The notes below the pieces were generated by a model. The model was given only the letters and a program-made list of their open reading frames with translations. It made no database searches and was not told the DNA's origin. Of a DNA stretch of 56,676 nucleotides, positions 22,101-29,408 are shown piece after piece; within the stretch, counting starts at the first letter, position 1; the number at the start of each line of letters is the position of its first letter. The stretch covers positions 131,401,931 to 131,458,606 of the forward strand of contig CM044496.1 in NCBI GenBank assembly GCA_024364805.1. Direction: 5' to 3'. A program made the translations under genes and the position numbers. Source of the stretch: Euprymna scolopes (Eukaryota; Mollusca; Cephalopoda; Sepiida; Sepiolidae).

Positions 22101-24336
22101 AAAACAATATTTACTTGTCATGTCGAAAATAGTAATATTTCCAAAAATTACGAAAATTCACAGAGTAGAGCAAATGCTATTGTATTTTTAGTTAAAAAAA
22201 AAAAAAAGAAAAACTATCGCTATCAGCTAAATAAAAAAACACGTAGCCATTAAAGTAACCAAAAGAGAGATAAATATTCCTCTGTATTCGCAATCTTTAA
22301 GGTGTTCACATCTAGAGAAAATGCAATTTCCCTCAATTTTCCGTAATAATTACTTTTAACTCTAAATAATTTTCTACTCGAATTTTCGCATGTTTTGAAT
22401 ATATTACTATTTTCGACATAAGTAAGTACTGTTGTTTCTGCTTAAATCCACATATTTTTAAAAATCGATCTGTCGACTATATCTTAAGCACAAAGAACAG
22501 TGCTATGAATTGGAGTTGTCGGTTTTTCTCGTCTCGTTTAGAAAGATGGCGACTATATTTTCTCCGTCTTGTTTGCAGTTCGGTGTTTCTCGTTTACAAT
22601 GAAAACTTGCTATAACTGTGTTTTTTATGTTTGTTGTTAAAAATAAACAAGTTGTTGGAAAGTAACGCCAAAACCATGCCGAACATTCTAAATAATTTAG
22701 GTGACCGAAATAGGAACTAATCGGAAAAGAATAGACAGTTCATTTTTATAATAGATACGAACATGCTATTAAATTGGACAGAAACAAGTTTGGTGTTTTC
22801 TTTTGAATTTTAAATTCAATCACCTTAGGAGGACTTAAAACTAATAAAATAATTGTTATTTTAGTTTTTAGAGTTCAGAGTTCACCTAAATTTTAGTTGT
22901 TTGTGTGTGTGGGGGGGGGGTCATTTTCATTTCCAAGATCTGAAATAAAAAAATTGTTTGGCTACTGATGCAAAATACGGACAGTACTGAAATAACGTAA
23001 TTTAGAAAGGTAAGGGACAGAGTTTTATAACTACTCTGTACTTTCATCTAACAATCTAATAAACAGAAGATATCGTAAAAAAATGAATTCAACTTGAAAA
23101 TCCTATTAAAAAAAAAGGTCAATTTGCAGTTTATTTCAATTTTGCATTGAAGGAGGAGGGAGCGCTTACGCAAACAAGCAAGGCGACCAGTGAAAACAGT
23201 AGGGATTACATTGGATAATAAAGGTTCTAATATCAAGAAAACTATTTGCCTGCTCGAGTTTTAAATGTGATATTCGTTTTCAGCAAACCCGAAAACCTCT
23301 AAAATGTAACCCGGATATAAGAAACTTTCTCAGGTCCTTACAGATTTCTTATATCCGGGTTACACTGTACAAGTCGTCATTTTAAAGGTAAGTGCAAAAT
23401 GACTCAAATAAATATTACCAAAGACAAAATAAGTTACTTTCATACCTACCTGATTCAAGTTTGTGTTTTAACTTATTTTAAAGCGTTTTATTTACTTCGA
23501 AACCAAAGTAGTGTCAAGTCCGTTGAGTTAGAACGAAAAAAATAACGGTTCCGTTAAAAACATTTGAACCATCGATAATCGCTCAAAAATTGGAAATTAA
23601 ACAAAATACTGAAAGAAACACATCAAATAATCTCACCAATCGTGCGAAATGTAATGTTCTGTGAAAATTTTATTTAATTTTCGATGTTTGAGCGATTACC
23701 GAGGGTCCGAATGGTTTTAAAAAACGCCGTGTTTTGTTTTGTTTTTTTTGTTTTTTTTTTTAGCGTTTCAACTCAACAGATTTGGCACATTTGTTTCAAA
23801 TAAACGCTTTAAAATAAGGTAAAGTAAAAAAAATTATCCAACTAGGTAGAAGAGTAACTTATCTTGCCTTTGGTAATATTTATTTGTTGTATATTTGTTT
23901 TCTTCACCCCAACCATTTTTTGTTTGTTTGTTTTGTTGACTATTGTAAAATAAAAATGCCCAACAAGACTTTTAGTCTTAAACTTAAAAGAGAAAAAAAA
24001 AAAAACTTTACTAATAAAATATTTACAAAATAAAATAAAAACTTCATTTTTTTTTTTAATATTTTTTTAATTGTATTATTAACATTGATTATTGACAAAT
24101 TTGACATTACTGAATTGAGGTGGGACTTGATTTTTCAAGCATGTTTTTTTTCTTCTCTTCTTGTATTTATTTATGATTAATTATTATTATTATTATTATT
24201 ATTATATTAACGGCTCACCTGTAAAAGGTGTTACTTTATGTGAAATGTCTATGTATTACCTGCTGGAAGTGTAGCATTTATGAGCAGACGAAGAGGCGGT
24301 CTGGAGCCGCGACAAAATCCGACGTCCACTCGGCAT
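6837..24336 (-). CDS. TMEM39A: TMEM39A/TMEM39B homologue, 5' five exons (gene runs off the left edge)
   Basis: Exons 24336-24260, 14922-14715, 12919-12836, 9137-8983 and 7146-6837 join in phase (2, 0, 0, 2) at GT/AG sites to give 278 residues with no stop. The start is MPSGRR, close to human MPGGRR. Further landmarks match the human protein in order: SNLLFEFLLYML, YKTVWWLPHSHANYAL, NFYLIDPYLVSF, SRRLVW, NCLFLCYP, EEVECLKQDFNNRVKQVLFN and AYYMAFVPLCF. At least five hydrophobic segments fit an ER multi-pass protein. Known family roles are ER-to-Golgi trafficking of the SAC1 phosphatase with effects on autophagy, and collagen secretion in nematodes. The human protein is about 488 residues, so roughly the last 200 lie left of the window. 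Introns of 9337, 1795, 3698 and 1836 bp hold most of the mobile elements listed here. Whether it is the A or B paralogue cannot be told; a single ancestral gene is likely. Confidence 0.9.
7243..7721. mobile_element. Foldback element C1 with tRNA-like core
   Basis: 479 bp. The left arm (7243-~7402) starts GATTCTTCAGACTAC. The right arm (~7577-7721), read inward, starts the same way and keeps AACCTCCAACCTT, GGAATCTGCATGGAATTT and CCCTTTATTTAATC in order. The unpaired middle (about 7415-7500) has a tRNA-like B box GGTTCAATCC (7479-7488) and a weaker A box near 7426. No protein is encoded. It lies in TMEM39 intron 4. Confidence 0.75.
7821..8035 (+). mobile_element. SINE with 5S rRNA-derived head
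   Basis: 7821-~7937 aligns along nearly the whole length of 5S rRNA: CACCGGTT, then GATCACCAAAGTTAAACAAC (5S: GATCACCGAAGTTAAGCAAC), then ATGGGTGACCAT (box C region), with the closing-stem ends ATACAGCAT and ATGCTGTAT still complementary. About 100 bp of unrelated body follow (GCACTTCCAGACTACTCTTG to AAGGGACACATC). A 5S head plus unrelated body is the SINE3 layout. Many C-to-T type changes make it old. A dispersed 5S pseudogene is the alternative. It lies in TMEM39 intron 4. Confidence 0.75.
8036..8982. other. TMEM39 intron 4, AT-rich
   Basis: Contains CTACTTGATCAATTTATG with TTTTTGGAATATGAT (8430-8466), which recurs at 20895-20915 and 21832-21866. A fragment of the same foldback family is therefore likely. 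Nothing else was recognised. Confidence 0.4.
8983..9137 (-). CDS. TMEM39A: TMEM39 exon 4
   Basis: 155 bp, acceptor TGTTTACAG, donor CC/GTAAGT. It encodes VYGSKNRNCIFYW, the hydrophobic LIFVLGILGTFCW and YSLVNCLFLCY. It matches the human segment ending in LLFLGYP. It starts in phase 0 and ends with two bases of the proline codon. Confidence 0.92.
9278..9650. mobile_element. Foldback element C2, one arm plus tRNA-like module
   Basis: 9278-~9415 repeats the C1 arm (TTCTTCAGACTACAG, CACTCAATGTAACCTCC, TTCAGG, CCTTTATTTAATTC). The minus strand at about 9600-9515 carries a tRNA-like stretch: A box TGGCGTAGTGG (9598-9588) and B box GGTTCAAACC (9534-9525). It is homologous to the C1 core (ATAAAGTACTT, CAGTTGTAA, TTCTGGA) but inverted relative to the surviving arm. 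The second arm is missing. Confidence 0.65.
9651..10618. other. TMEM39 intron 3, nothing recognised
   Basis: AT-rich. No exon, repeat end or RNA gene was recognised. Confidence 0.4.
11193..12493 (+). mobile_element. mariner/Tc1-type element (DD37D, maT-like), nearly whole
   Basis: 1301 bp with TA on both sides (11191-11192 and 12494-12495). The terminal inverted repeats are perfect for 27 bp, beginning CAGGGTGAACAGAAAG. It is inserted in the 3' part of a LINE in TMEM39 intron 3. It holds one transposase frame (11353-12375). Identical ends and a nearly open frame indicate a fairly recent insertion. Confidence 0.93.
11353..12375 (+). pseudogene. mariner-type transposase, one in-frame stop
   Basis: 340 codons plus stop. 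Residues 1-110 form paired-type helix-turn-helix DNA-binding domains (MSKREAIIQLHCAG, AKSTVYHVVNRF, then the basic RPRSGRSRTARTKK). A DDE domain follows. The second catalytic Asp lies in FTFQQDGAPSHTS and the third in SPDLNPMDFSVW, with 37 residues between them, which is the DD37D spacing. At the first catalytic position the usual SDEK reads FYEK (IVFFYEKLFTIE), so Asp appears replaced by Tyr. A TAA at 12112-12114 interrupts the frame, which otherwise continues in phase to IERLIERKG. Function is unlikely without those two positions. Confidence 0.9.
12836..12919 (-). CDS. TMEM39A: TMEM39 exon 3
   Basis: 84 bp, phase 0 at both ends, acceptor CCTGTAG, donor GAG/GTAAG. It encodes NFYLIDPYLVSF, LLLLMSRR and LVWCFVQE, the counterpart of human NFHLIDYHLAAF through RRLVWALISE. 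It is too short to stand out as an open frame and was found by similarity and phase. Confidence 0.93.
13198..13207. other. 10-bp assembly gap
   Basis: Ten N bases next to an A run. Probably a small scaffold gap. Confidence 0.95.
13468..14476. mobile_element. Non-autonomous hAT element (MITE-like)
   Basis: 1009 bp flanked by an exact 8-bp duplication ATTATTAC (13460-13467 and 14477-14484). The ends read CAGGGTTGCGGACTCGGA on the left and, inward, CAGGATTTCAGAGTCAGAGG on the right. Eight-bp duplications and CAGG-type ends are hAT hallmarks. GACTCC-type subterminal repeats sit near both ends. No transposase frame was found. It lies in TMEM39 intron 2. Confidence 0.85.
14715..14922 (-). CDS. TMEM39A: TMEM39 exon 2
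   Basis: 208 bp, acceptor TTACTTTTCAG, donor TTG/GTAAG. It encodes HLEERENVIPIASMV, LPDIPRESNLLFEF, the membrane segment LLYMLGVIILLLQY and MNLYKTVWWLPHSH. It aligns with human QIPDLPVDGSLLFEF through NIYKTVWWYPYNH. One base completes a serine codon from exon 1. Confidence 0.95.
15015..15094. mobile_element. MADE1-like 80-bp palindromic mariner MITE
   Basis: Exactly 80 bp with TA on both sides (15013-15014 and 15095-15096). The left end is TTAGGTTGGCGCAAAAATAA. The right end read inward is TTAGGTTGGTACAAAAATAA, and the pairing continues through ATGTYGTTTTT. Human MADE1, derived from Hsmar1, is also 80 bp and begins TTAGGTTGGTGCAAAAGTAA. It has about 30 paired bases and a short loop. It lies in TMEM39 intron 1. 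Confidence 0.9.
15175..15785 (+). mobile_element. LINE family A copy, truncated at both ends
   Basis: Encodes WLVTFNASKTKLLSLHHQ (15200-15255), EMNGSRFGEASCFDKLLGL and a further C-terminal stretch with frame changes. It stops abruptly inside the FHEQSFFLRT region at about 15780. A ~45-bp stretch present in the copy at 44605-45985 (the VGSFYRSSRYLTAD part) is missing after GKMM. Confidence 0.8.
15786..16480. other. Unassigned intronic repeat-like DNA
   Basis: 16020-16390 ends TTATTACGTAGGGAAATGTC followed by short TAGATA repeats. This resembles 3' ends of invertebrate non-LTR elements, but no coding part remains. Confidence 0.35.
16485..16810 (+). repeat. Dispersed repeat with internal ~125-bp tandem duplication
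   Basis: Two units (about 16490-16612 and 16613-16740) both contain TTTTGCTTWATGG and AAGTTCTTTATATTTTC with AATATTTATT. One unit of the same repeat lies at 30940-31130, including the downstream TTGTTTTGTAGARGAAAA and ACATGATTGAGTTTTG. There it sits directly in front of the open frame at 31135. Confidence 0.6.
17480..18890 (+). mobile_element. LINE family B, reverse-transcriptase remnant
   Basis: Carries VVPIFKNSGEK and NYCLISLFLLFDKIFE (17490-17585), a later RT block with VLNGR, VSQESILGHLLLL and FADDTMV (about 18010-18175), a C-terminal part (SAAKTVGSLYQARKLLTPESILY, shown in pieces, 18440-18530), and the family B tail AATGTAATGTGAACAAACA to GGAGTGAATAAAAAT. Stops and frame changes are frequent. 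It is interrupted at about 17705-17955. Confidence 0.75.
17705..17955. repeat. GC-richer insert inside LINE B, unclassified
   Basis: About 250 bp whose base composition differs sharply from the surrounding DNA (for example GGATGGAGCCGGGCC and CTTACCGCCGAACCTGG). It ends in a CCAACCAATCAACCAACATG tail. It separates two parts of the same reverse transcriptase. A SINE-like insertion is plausible, but no A/B boxes were confirmed. Confidence 0.5.
19047..19240 (+). mobile_element. mariner 5'-end fragment
   Basis: Matches the left 150-200 bp of the mariner at 50059 (GCAGGCATTTAAAATTGTTG-type, TTATTGCTATACATCTTATG, GAATTGGAATACRCCCT). The coding part and right end are absent. Confidence 0.6.
19930..20616 (+). 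mobile_element. Mini-Helitron with a tRNA-like Pol III module
   Basis: 687 bp inserted between A (19929) and T (20617), the Helitron target. It starts TCTCTATATAAATAAAATG. It ends with a hairpin (ACTCGG/CCGGGT around GCAACG), a short spacer and CTAG (20613-20616). No Rep/helicase. A tRNA-type region lies at 20311-20530. Confidence 0.75.
20311..20530 (+). promoter_or_regulatory. tRNA-like A and B boxes inside the mini-Helitron
   Basis: A box TGGCGTAGTGG near 20319, followed by TTAGCATGCTGGACA as in tRNA D arms. B-box-like GGGTTTGATCC near 20518. The spacing is stretched by T-rich inserts, so present activity is doubtful. Confidence 0.55.
20880..21870. mobile_element. Foldback fragment split by a LINE
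   Basis: The left piece (20895-21070, with AAATTGATCAAGTAGTTTTA) and right piece (21828-21870, with AAACTATTTGATCAATTTAC and TTTTTGGAATATGAT) are mutually inverted. They flank a LINE A insertion. A similar motif is at 8430-8466. Confidence 0.5.
21085..21815 (-). mobile_element. LINE family A copy, 5'-truncated
   Basis: The 3' terminus (TCACCACTTATCAAGG, then AGGATAAGGGTTAA) is at 21095-21145. The coding tail encodes MEYCCYSW, SCLDRVQNKLCSLVRDGLF and SLSLLYRYFNGKF. The 5' break is near 21815. There is one internal frame loss before the terminus. Confidence 0.8.
22044..22491. mobile_element. Foldback element D1
   Basis: 448 bp with long imperfect arms: left GTACTTGTTAAGATAGAGTC, ACAGATTGATTT, TTGTCATGTCGAAAATAGTA; right, read inward, GTGCTTAAGATATAGTCGAC, ACAGATCGATTT, TTATGTCGAAAATAGTA. 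No protein. A second copy is at 53418-54636, and a related one is at 35345-35805. Confidence 0.75.
22492..23300. other. TMEM39 intron 1, unassigned
   Basis: 22540-22570 is locally GC-richer (AGATGGCGACTATATTTTCT) but no exon could be framed. A G run lies at 22911-22920. Nothing else was recognised. Confidence 0.35.
23305..23364. repeat. Perfect 20-bp stem hairpin
   Basis: TGTAACCCGGATATAAGAAA at 23305-23324 is exactly complementary to 23345-23364, with a 20-nt loop. It is GC-richer than its surroundings and sits between two foldback elements. Confidence 0.9.
23403..23886. mobile_element. Foldback element G
   Basis: About 484 bp. The left arm starts CAAATAAATATTACCAAAG. The right arm read inward starts CAAATAAATATTACCAAAGG. 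The arms pair through ATAAGTTACT, ACTTATTTTAAAGCG and TTGAGTT, and the inner CGATAATCGCTCAAAAAT / CGATGTTTGAGCGATTA also pair. Nearly the entire element is one palindrome. Confidence 0.75.
23887..24259. other. Proximal TMEM39 intron 1 with ATT microsatellite
   Basis: A/T runs and an (ATT)n tract at about 24180-24206. No further exon was recognised. Confidence 0.5.
24260..24336 (-). CDS. TMEM39A: TMEM39 exon 1 (start of coding)
   Basis: ATG at 24336-24334 was chosen because MPSGRRILSRL matches the human start MPGGRRGPSRQ. It encodes 25 residues (…QTASSSAHKCYTSS) and ends with two bases of a serine codon at AG/GTAATA. The donor is slightly non-consensus. Upstream in-frame codons are open but lack an ATG. 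Confidence 0.85.
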
Positions 24337-24720
24337 CCTACAACTCACATAGCGATCGTCTTTCCGCCTCTTCCGAGCCGTTAGTTTCAGAATTTCCAAA
24401 TATTTTCCGACCCCACAAATAAATGGTCCCCTCTTGGCGTGGCTCCCACTTCTCGGTTGTTGCTGGAATCTAGCAGACAATGATGGTCATACATTAAAAC
24501 GCGTAGAAAGAAGGAAATTAAGCGACGGAATCTAAACAAACAACAAAGAAGAAGACACGCTAGCAGATCTCAGGTGGTAAGAAAAGTTGACTCGGCATTG
24601 GCCTGTTTCGTTTCGTTTAGGTTAATTTCGTTTCGTTTCGTTTCATCCTTATACAAACACCTATACAAACTCCCGTTTTGCGTCCAACGAACGAATAAAC
24701 TTTAATTTTACCTCAGGTTT
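24337..24720 (-). promoter_or_regulatory. Presumed 5' UTR/promoter region of the TMEM39 gene
   Basis: Upstream of the start codon, 24337-24480 is clearly less AT-rich than its surroundings (GGTCGGAAAATATTTGG, GAGAAGTGGGAGCCACG on the minus strand). A short TTTCG-repeat tract follows at about 24609-24650. No TATA box was seen. The boundary of the transcript is unknown. Confidence 0.4.
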
Positions 24721-25840
24721 AGATTAAAATGTGGTATCTGTTCTGTCGTCTGTCGTCAATCGATGAATAAGAAATCTTTCTTAACTGAGCCAATGTTATT
24801 TTTGTTCCAATCCATTTTTGAAGTGCTGGATTTTCCCACAATAATTGACCATATGTCTAACTCTTCCCCTTGTGAAGAGGCAAGTAAATAGGGATTTTCA
24901 TGTTATATTGAGCTAGGATCAAAGTGTAAATTCTGTTCAGTCCCAGGAAGTCATATCCTCAGATATTAACTCTTTCTTTCGTAGAGGAGGGAGTTTACAG
25001 TTGACAGGACTATACAGATATTGGCAAAAAAAAAAACCAAAAAAAAACTGAAGCCCTGCCCCGTGTGCTAATTCACCTCCCTTGTGAAGAAAATCCACAT
25101 AAATGAAAGACCCTTGATGATACATACTCCTACCTTGAATGGATTTCTCAAGTCAGTCAGTGGTTGTATAAGCAATGTGCATTTGCGTACCTAGTTCATC
25201 CTTTTTGACATACAGGCAAATCAAGAATTTGGAAGAATTGCAATTATTCATATTGCCGTATTGGTTGAAAGGTTCTTATAAAATCCATGACAGAACCTGA
25301 GTCGAATCAGTAATTTCTTTTACAAATTCCCAACAGGGAATTACTCAAACTTCCCACAAAGGGGATTCATCCACAGAAAACATGAGTTTCTGAGAATGTT
25401 TTCTGCAGGAATCAGGCAGTAAAATTTCCTTTGAATTAGAGACGAAAGTAGCACGTCCTTTCATGTTGGAAAATCACTGGAAGCTAAATTTGCGCATTTA
25501 TTTGGCGCGTTACGTGTGTATTTAAAAAAAAGTAAAAGATATTCAAAGGTAACTCCCAGAATGCAACAGCAGAAGTGCTCCAGACAATTTGAATTCCAAC
25601 ACTCTCTCAAATAAGATTCTATTTTTTCAGGCGATTACATGTAAACAGCCTGGAAATATTGATGGTAAACAGAAATAAAACACAAAAAAAATCAACATTT
25701 TAAAATGGAGAGTGACAAAACATGTGCGGAAGCACTCAAGAATTGTATACCAATGTCTAAGTCGGGCCTACCTACAGCGAAAGTGAGTTCGGGCTATAAA
25801 AAAAGCTGATAACAGTCATTCAACGAGTAACTGCCATGGT
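24721..25840. other. Intergenic, unassigned repeat-like DNA
   Basis: Short related phrases (CTTGTGAAGA at about 24870 and 25082; AGGAGGGAGTTTACAG) suggest an old repeat. A TATA-like CTATAAAA at 25794 and a perfect B-box-like GGTTCGATTC at 25907-25916 precede the satellite, without a matching A box. Confidence 0.35.
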
Positions 25841-25918
25841 TGCTCTGGTAATGTGTTGTGTTGAGTCATTGCATGTGGGATCATGTCAAATCATCGGAGG
25901 TGCTCGGGTTCGATTCAA

Positions 25919-26795
25919 AATTTTTCAGGACCGTGTTGAGTCGCATGCACGAAATTGTTCAGGNNNNNNNNNNNNNNNNNNNNNNNNNNNNNNNNNNNNN
26001 NNNNNNNNNNNNNNNNNNNNNNNNNNNNNNNNNNNNNNNNNNNNNNNNNNNNNNNNNNNNNNNNNNNNNNNNNNNNNNNNNNNNNNNNNNNNNNNNNNNN
26101 NNNNNNNNNNNNNNNNNNNNNNNNNNNNNNNNNNNNNNNNNNNNNNNNNNNNNNNNNNNNNNNNNNNNNNNNNNNNNNNNNNNNNNNNNNNNNNNNNNNN
26201 NNNNNNNNNNNNNNNNNNNNNNNNNNNNNNNNNNNNNNNNNNNNNNNNNNNNNNNNNNNNNNNNNNNNNNNNNNNNNNNNNNNNNNNNNNNNNNNNNNNN
26301 NNNNNNNNNNNNNNNNNNNNNNNNNNNNNNNNNNNNNNNNNNNNNNNNNNNNNNNNNNNNNNNNNNNNNNNNNNNNNNNNNNNNNNNNNNNNNNNNNNNN
26401 NNNNNNNNNNNNNNNNNNNNNNNNNNNNNNNNNNNNNNNNNNNNNNNNNNNNNNNNNNNNNNNNNNNNNNNNNNNNNNNNNNNNNNNNNNNNNNNNNNNN
26501 NNNNNNNNNNNNNNNNNNNNNNNNNNNNNNNNNNNNNNNNNNNNNNNNNNNNNNNNNNNNNNNNNNNNNNNNNNNNNNNNNNNNNNNNNNNNNNNNNNNN
26601 NNNNNNNNNNNNNNNNNNNNNNNNNNNNNNNNNNNNNNNNNNNNNNNNNNNNNNNNNNNNNNNNNNNNNNNNNNNNNNNNNNNNNNNNNNNNNNNNNNNN
26701 NNNNNNNGAAATTGTTCAGGATCGTGTTGAGTCGCATGCACGAAATTTTTCAGGACCGTGTTGAGTCGCATGCACGAAATTTTTCAGGACCGTGC
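25919..26795. repeat. 34-bp satellite array spanning an assembly gap
   Basis: Tandem units with TTTCAGGACCGTGTTGAGTC followed by GCATGCACGAAA lie on both sides of 744 N bases (25964-26707): about 1.3 units on the left and 2.6 on the right. A degenerate unit (GTGTTGAGTCATTGCATG) is at 25857. The same unit on both sides means the gap is satellite. Each unit contains the palindrome GCATGC. Confidence 0.9.
25964..26707. other. Assembly gap (744 N)
   Basis: Undetermined bases. Any open frame drawn through it is artificial. Confidence 0.99.
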
Positions 26796-27417
26796 TGCTG
26801 CGTGCGATAAGAATTTTTTTCGTTCTCTCTTCCCTCATGAAGCAATATGGAATTCACTTTTGCATATAAATTTAACGTAAGATGATCGCCCATTTCCAAG
26901 CCTGTAATGATCACTCACTTCAGAGGCAGATAGCATTTTTAAGGACATATAACCATTTTTTTTTGTGAGATAAATACATGGAAGTCTATTGATCTTTGGT
27001 AGAGACATCATAAGGGTTTGTAAGAAAAACAAAATATAATTATTTTATTTATTTCAATGTACTTATTCATCAGAAAACAAATGGTTATCTATCTCTTCCT
27101 AAAGGCATACACATACAAAATTGATCTTCAAAAAATTAAGAAAACGTCAAAGATTTAAAAAAAAAAAAACGTTGTTTGAGAGCAAAGTAAAGCATTTTAC
27201 CATTCGCAATAATTTTCAATTTTTTTTTATATCTAGCAACATTTATTGAACAGTCAAGATATAAGGAAAAGGGTATTTTTTCGGTTACCATGACAACTAC
27301 TATGGAAACAATTTTTCCAAACGTATACATTTTGAACATTTGCTGACTTAAATTTGTCTTGTGTAACATGAGCTCATGGCGGGGTTCTTATACAGAAGTG
27401 CTAGACAATTTCCTCTT
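26796..27417. other. Intergenic, nothing recognised
   Basis: AT-rich. No exon or repeat end was identified. Confidence 0.4.
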
Positions 27418-27457
<40 letters not shown>

Positions 27458-27765
27458 ATTTATAAAATATATATGGCGATTAAGCTACACTGAATATTCT
27501 GCGTTTCATCCACTATAGGATTCGTCAGGCTTATGCGCGAATTCTGTGGTTGTTTCTCGTTTTTATATATGTTGAGGATTTTAGTTAGCCAATCAGCTTT
27601 CTAGTATCTACCGCGCCCCTTCCTATCAGCCAATGGGCATGCATTTTATCGAACAAAGGATCTGTTTTAGAACTAGGTCAGTGGTTTAAGGCAGACGATT
27701 TTCCTCCTTTCTTTCTTTTTTTTTTTTATATATAAATATACATTTGTGTACACACATACATGCAC

Positions 27766-27826
<61 letters not shown>

Positions 27827-28209
27827 ATCGTTTATGTGTATTCATGTTTATTTAATTTATTTATTTGTTTATTTTCTATTGTTTTTGTTAGTTTTAAAGC
27901 TATTTTGTATCACTATCCTAGAGTAAGTTTTATTTTGTGAACACAGTTGTTTGCTATTTCTCGTCTACAGTTTAATAGATTTTGAGGTTCTTTAAAGTAC
28001 AGGATGGCAAATTTTTCATGGAGGCATAATTTACATGGGTCGTCTAAATGTCTGCACGTGGTAGCTTGTCTTATCATTTTCCATTCGACTACCGGCGAAT
28101 GTCCGCTTTCTTTGAGTTCCCAGTATTTATTTGCTAGTGTTGTTTTATACGGTGTTTTTTATTTTTGAATGTACTTTTGTGGTCATAGTATCGGGTTTTG
28201 AAATCTAAG

Positions 28210-28246
<37 letters not shown>

Positions 28247-28257
28247 TAAAACAGATA
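27418..28257 (-). mobile_element. Penelope-like element fragment with hammerhead ribozyme
   Basis: Bounded by (TA)n tracts at 27424-27454 and 28211-28242. The minus strand at about 28170-27935 encodes a Penelope-like C-terminal region: ANKYWELKESGHSPVVEWK, ATTCRHLDDPCKLCLHEK and LLNCRREIANNCVHK. These have the spaced cysteines and histidines found beside GIY-YIG endonucleases of this group. Downstream on the same strand lies a hammerhead ribozyme (27536-27475), as known for Penelope-like elements. Internal TA/TG microsatellites are at 27774-27826. Most of the reverse transcriptase is missing. Confidence 0.75.
27475..27536 (-). ncRNA. Type I hammerhead ribozyme
   Basis: Reading the minus strand: stem I 5' strand UAAGC (27533-27529), core CUGACGA (27528-27522), stem II AUCC / loop UAUAGU / GGAU (27521-27508), GAA (27507-27505), stem III ACGC (27504-27501) pairing GUGU (27490-27487), A at 27486 giving a GUA cleavage triplet, then stem I 3' strand GCUUA (27485-27481). 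All core positions and the three helices are present. Short stem III and open stem I fit the type found in Penelope-like terminal repeats. Confidence 0.85.
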
Positions 28258-29408
28258 GCATCCCCTCCTGAACGCCTGCGCTTTGAAACGTGATGTGAGA
28301 CAGACAAGTAATTCCATCCATTCCCTACCATGTCATATATACATTGCTTTCTCTAGTTACGCCATCCACCCTCTCACATGGAGGGGCGGGAGTCAGATTG
28401 GTTGGATGCGGATCAATTATACAACTAAGAAAGTAGACACAGGCAAAATATGCCAAATAGCAAAAAAGAGAGAACAAATGCAGATGAATAGTGGTAAAGA
28501 AACATATTTATTTTGTTGTAAATACACAAGGAAAATTTATAGGGAACTGGAGAAAATCCGTCAGTGAAGATACTGGAAGAAGGAAGGTTGAAGAACCGGA
28601 GAAATCGTACCTGGATAGTAGAGTAAACTGGATAGACAAGAATGCAGACATCAGAAAGGTCAGAGATGTGGAAACTCGATATTGGACAGAGTTAGATGAC
28701 ATCACACAAAGATTTACATGGATGCCTCTGAGATGTGCTAAGAATGTTTCATGCGTGAACATCGCCAAAGGCTAGATCAACAAGAACAGAAGATTGCAGA
28801 AATTAGCTCAACCCTGGAGCCAAGCACCAATGGTCACTAGAACAGAGGGCCAGACGTTAACAGGCATTGGAACAGGGTGCTAGATGCTTCTGGGCACTGG
28901 AACAGGGGCCTGGAGCAAGAGGTAGGAACCGCTAGTGCAGGAAGTAGGTGAAGCTGCTAGAGCATGCACAGCTGAAAGCAGCCACTGAAAGTTGCTCCAG
29001 TATGAAGTACTGGATTCGGAGCAGCAGGAGAGAGCTAGAAGTTGCAGGAGTGAGTCAGTAGTTGCACGAGTGAGTTGGAACTGCAGGAGTCAGAGCAGGA
29101 ACTGGAGTCAGGTAGATGAAGTAGGCAGCAAGGTGTTAAAGATTGAATTGCATTCTAGTAGTTTGAGACCTGACCTGAAAAGGGCAATTTGGTTTGCTGC
29201 TGCTGTTGCTAGTTTGTATCTTCTCCACTCCTAGGTTTGATGACTGACCATGCAGTTGGAGATAGGGAGCTCCTGACCCCATCCTCCGGCTGAGTTTACT
29301 GTTGTATAAATTTCTCTCCCACCATAAGAATGTGACACTAAGGTTGGAAAGTGAGATTGAAAAGTCAGCGCCCCAAAGGAGAAGTATTTTGACTCTGCAA
29401 AAAATGCC
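28258..29408. other. Unassigned GC-richer region with degenerate repeats
   Basis: 28800-28925 repeats a phrase like CACTGGAACAGGG three to four times at ~30-bp spacing. 29015-29105 repeats GCAGGAGTGAGT-like phrases. Open frames here are interrupted and unrecognised. It could be the tail of an unknown element. Confidence 0.35.

Noticed and set aside
25836-26810. Long open frames of about 270-324 codons on both strands
   Set aside because: They read through 744 undetermined bases in a satellite gap; only the ends are real sequence.
27774-27826. Regular TA/TG tract, considered as a structured array
   Set aside because: Plain dinucleotide microsatellite without spacers.
28283-28775. Overlapping plus and minus open frames
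   Set aside because: No frame is consistent across the region, no splice context was seen, and the area has degenerate repeats; the protein readings match nothing known.
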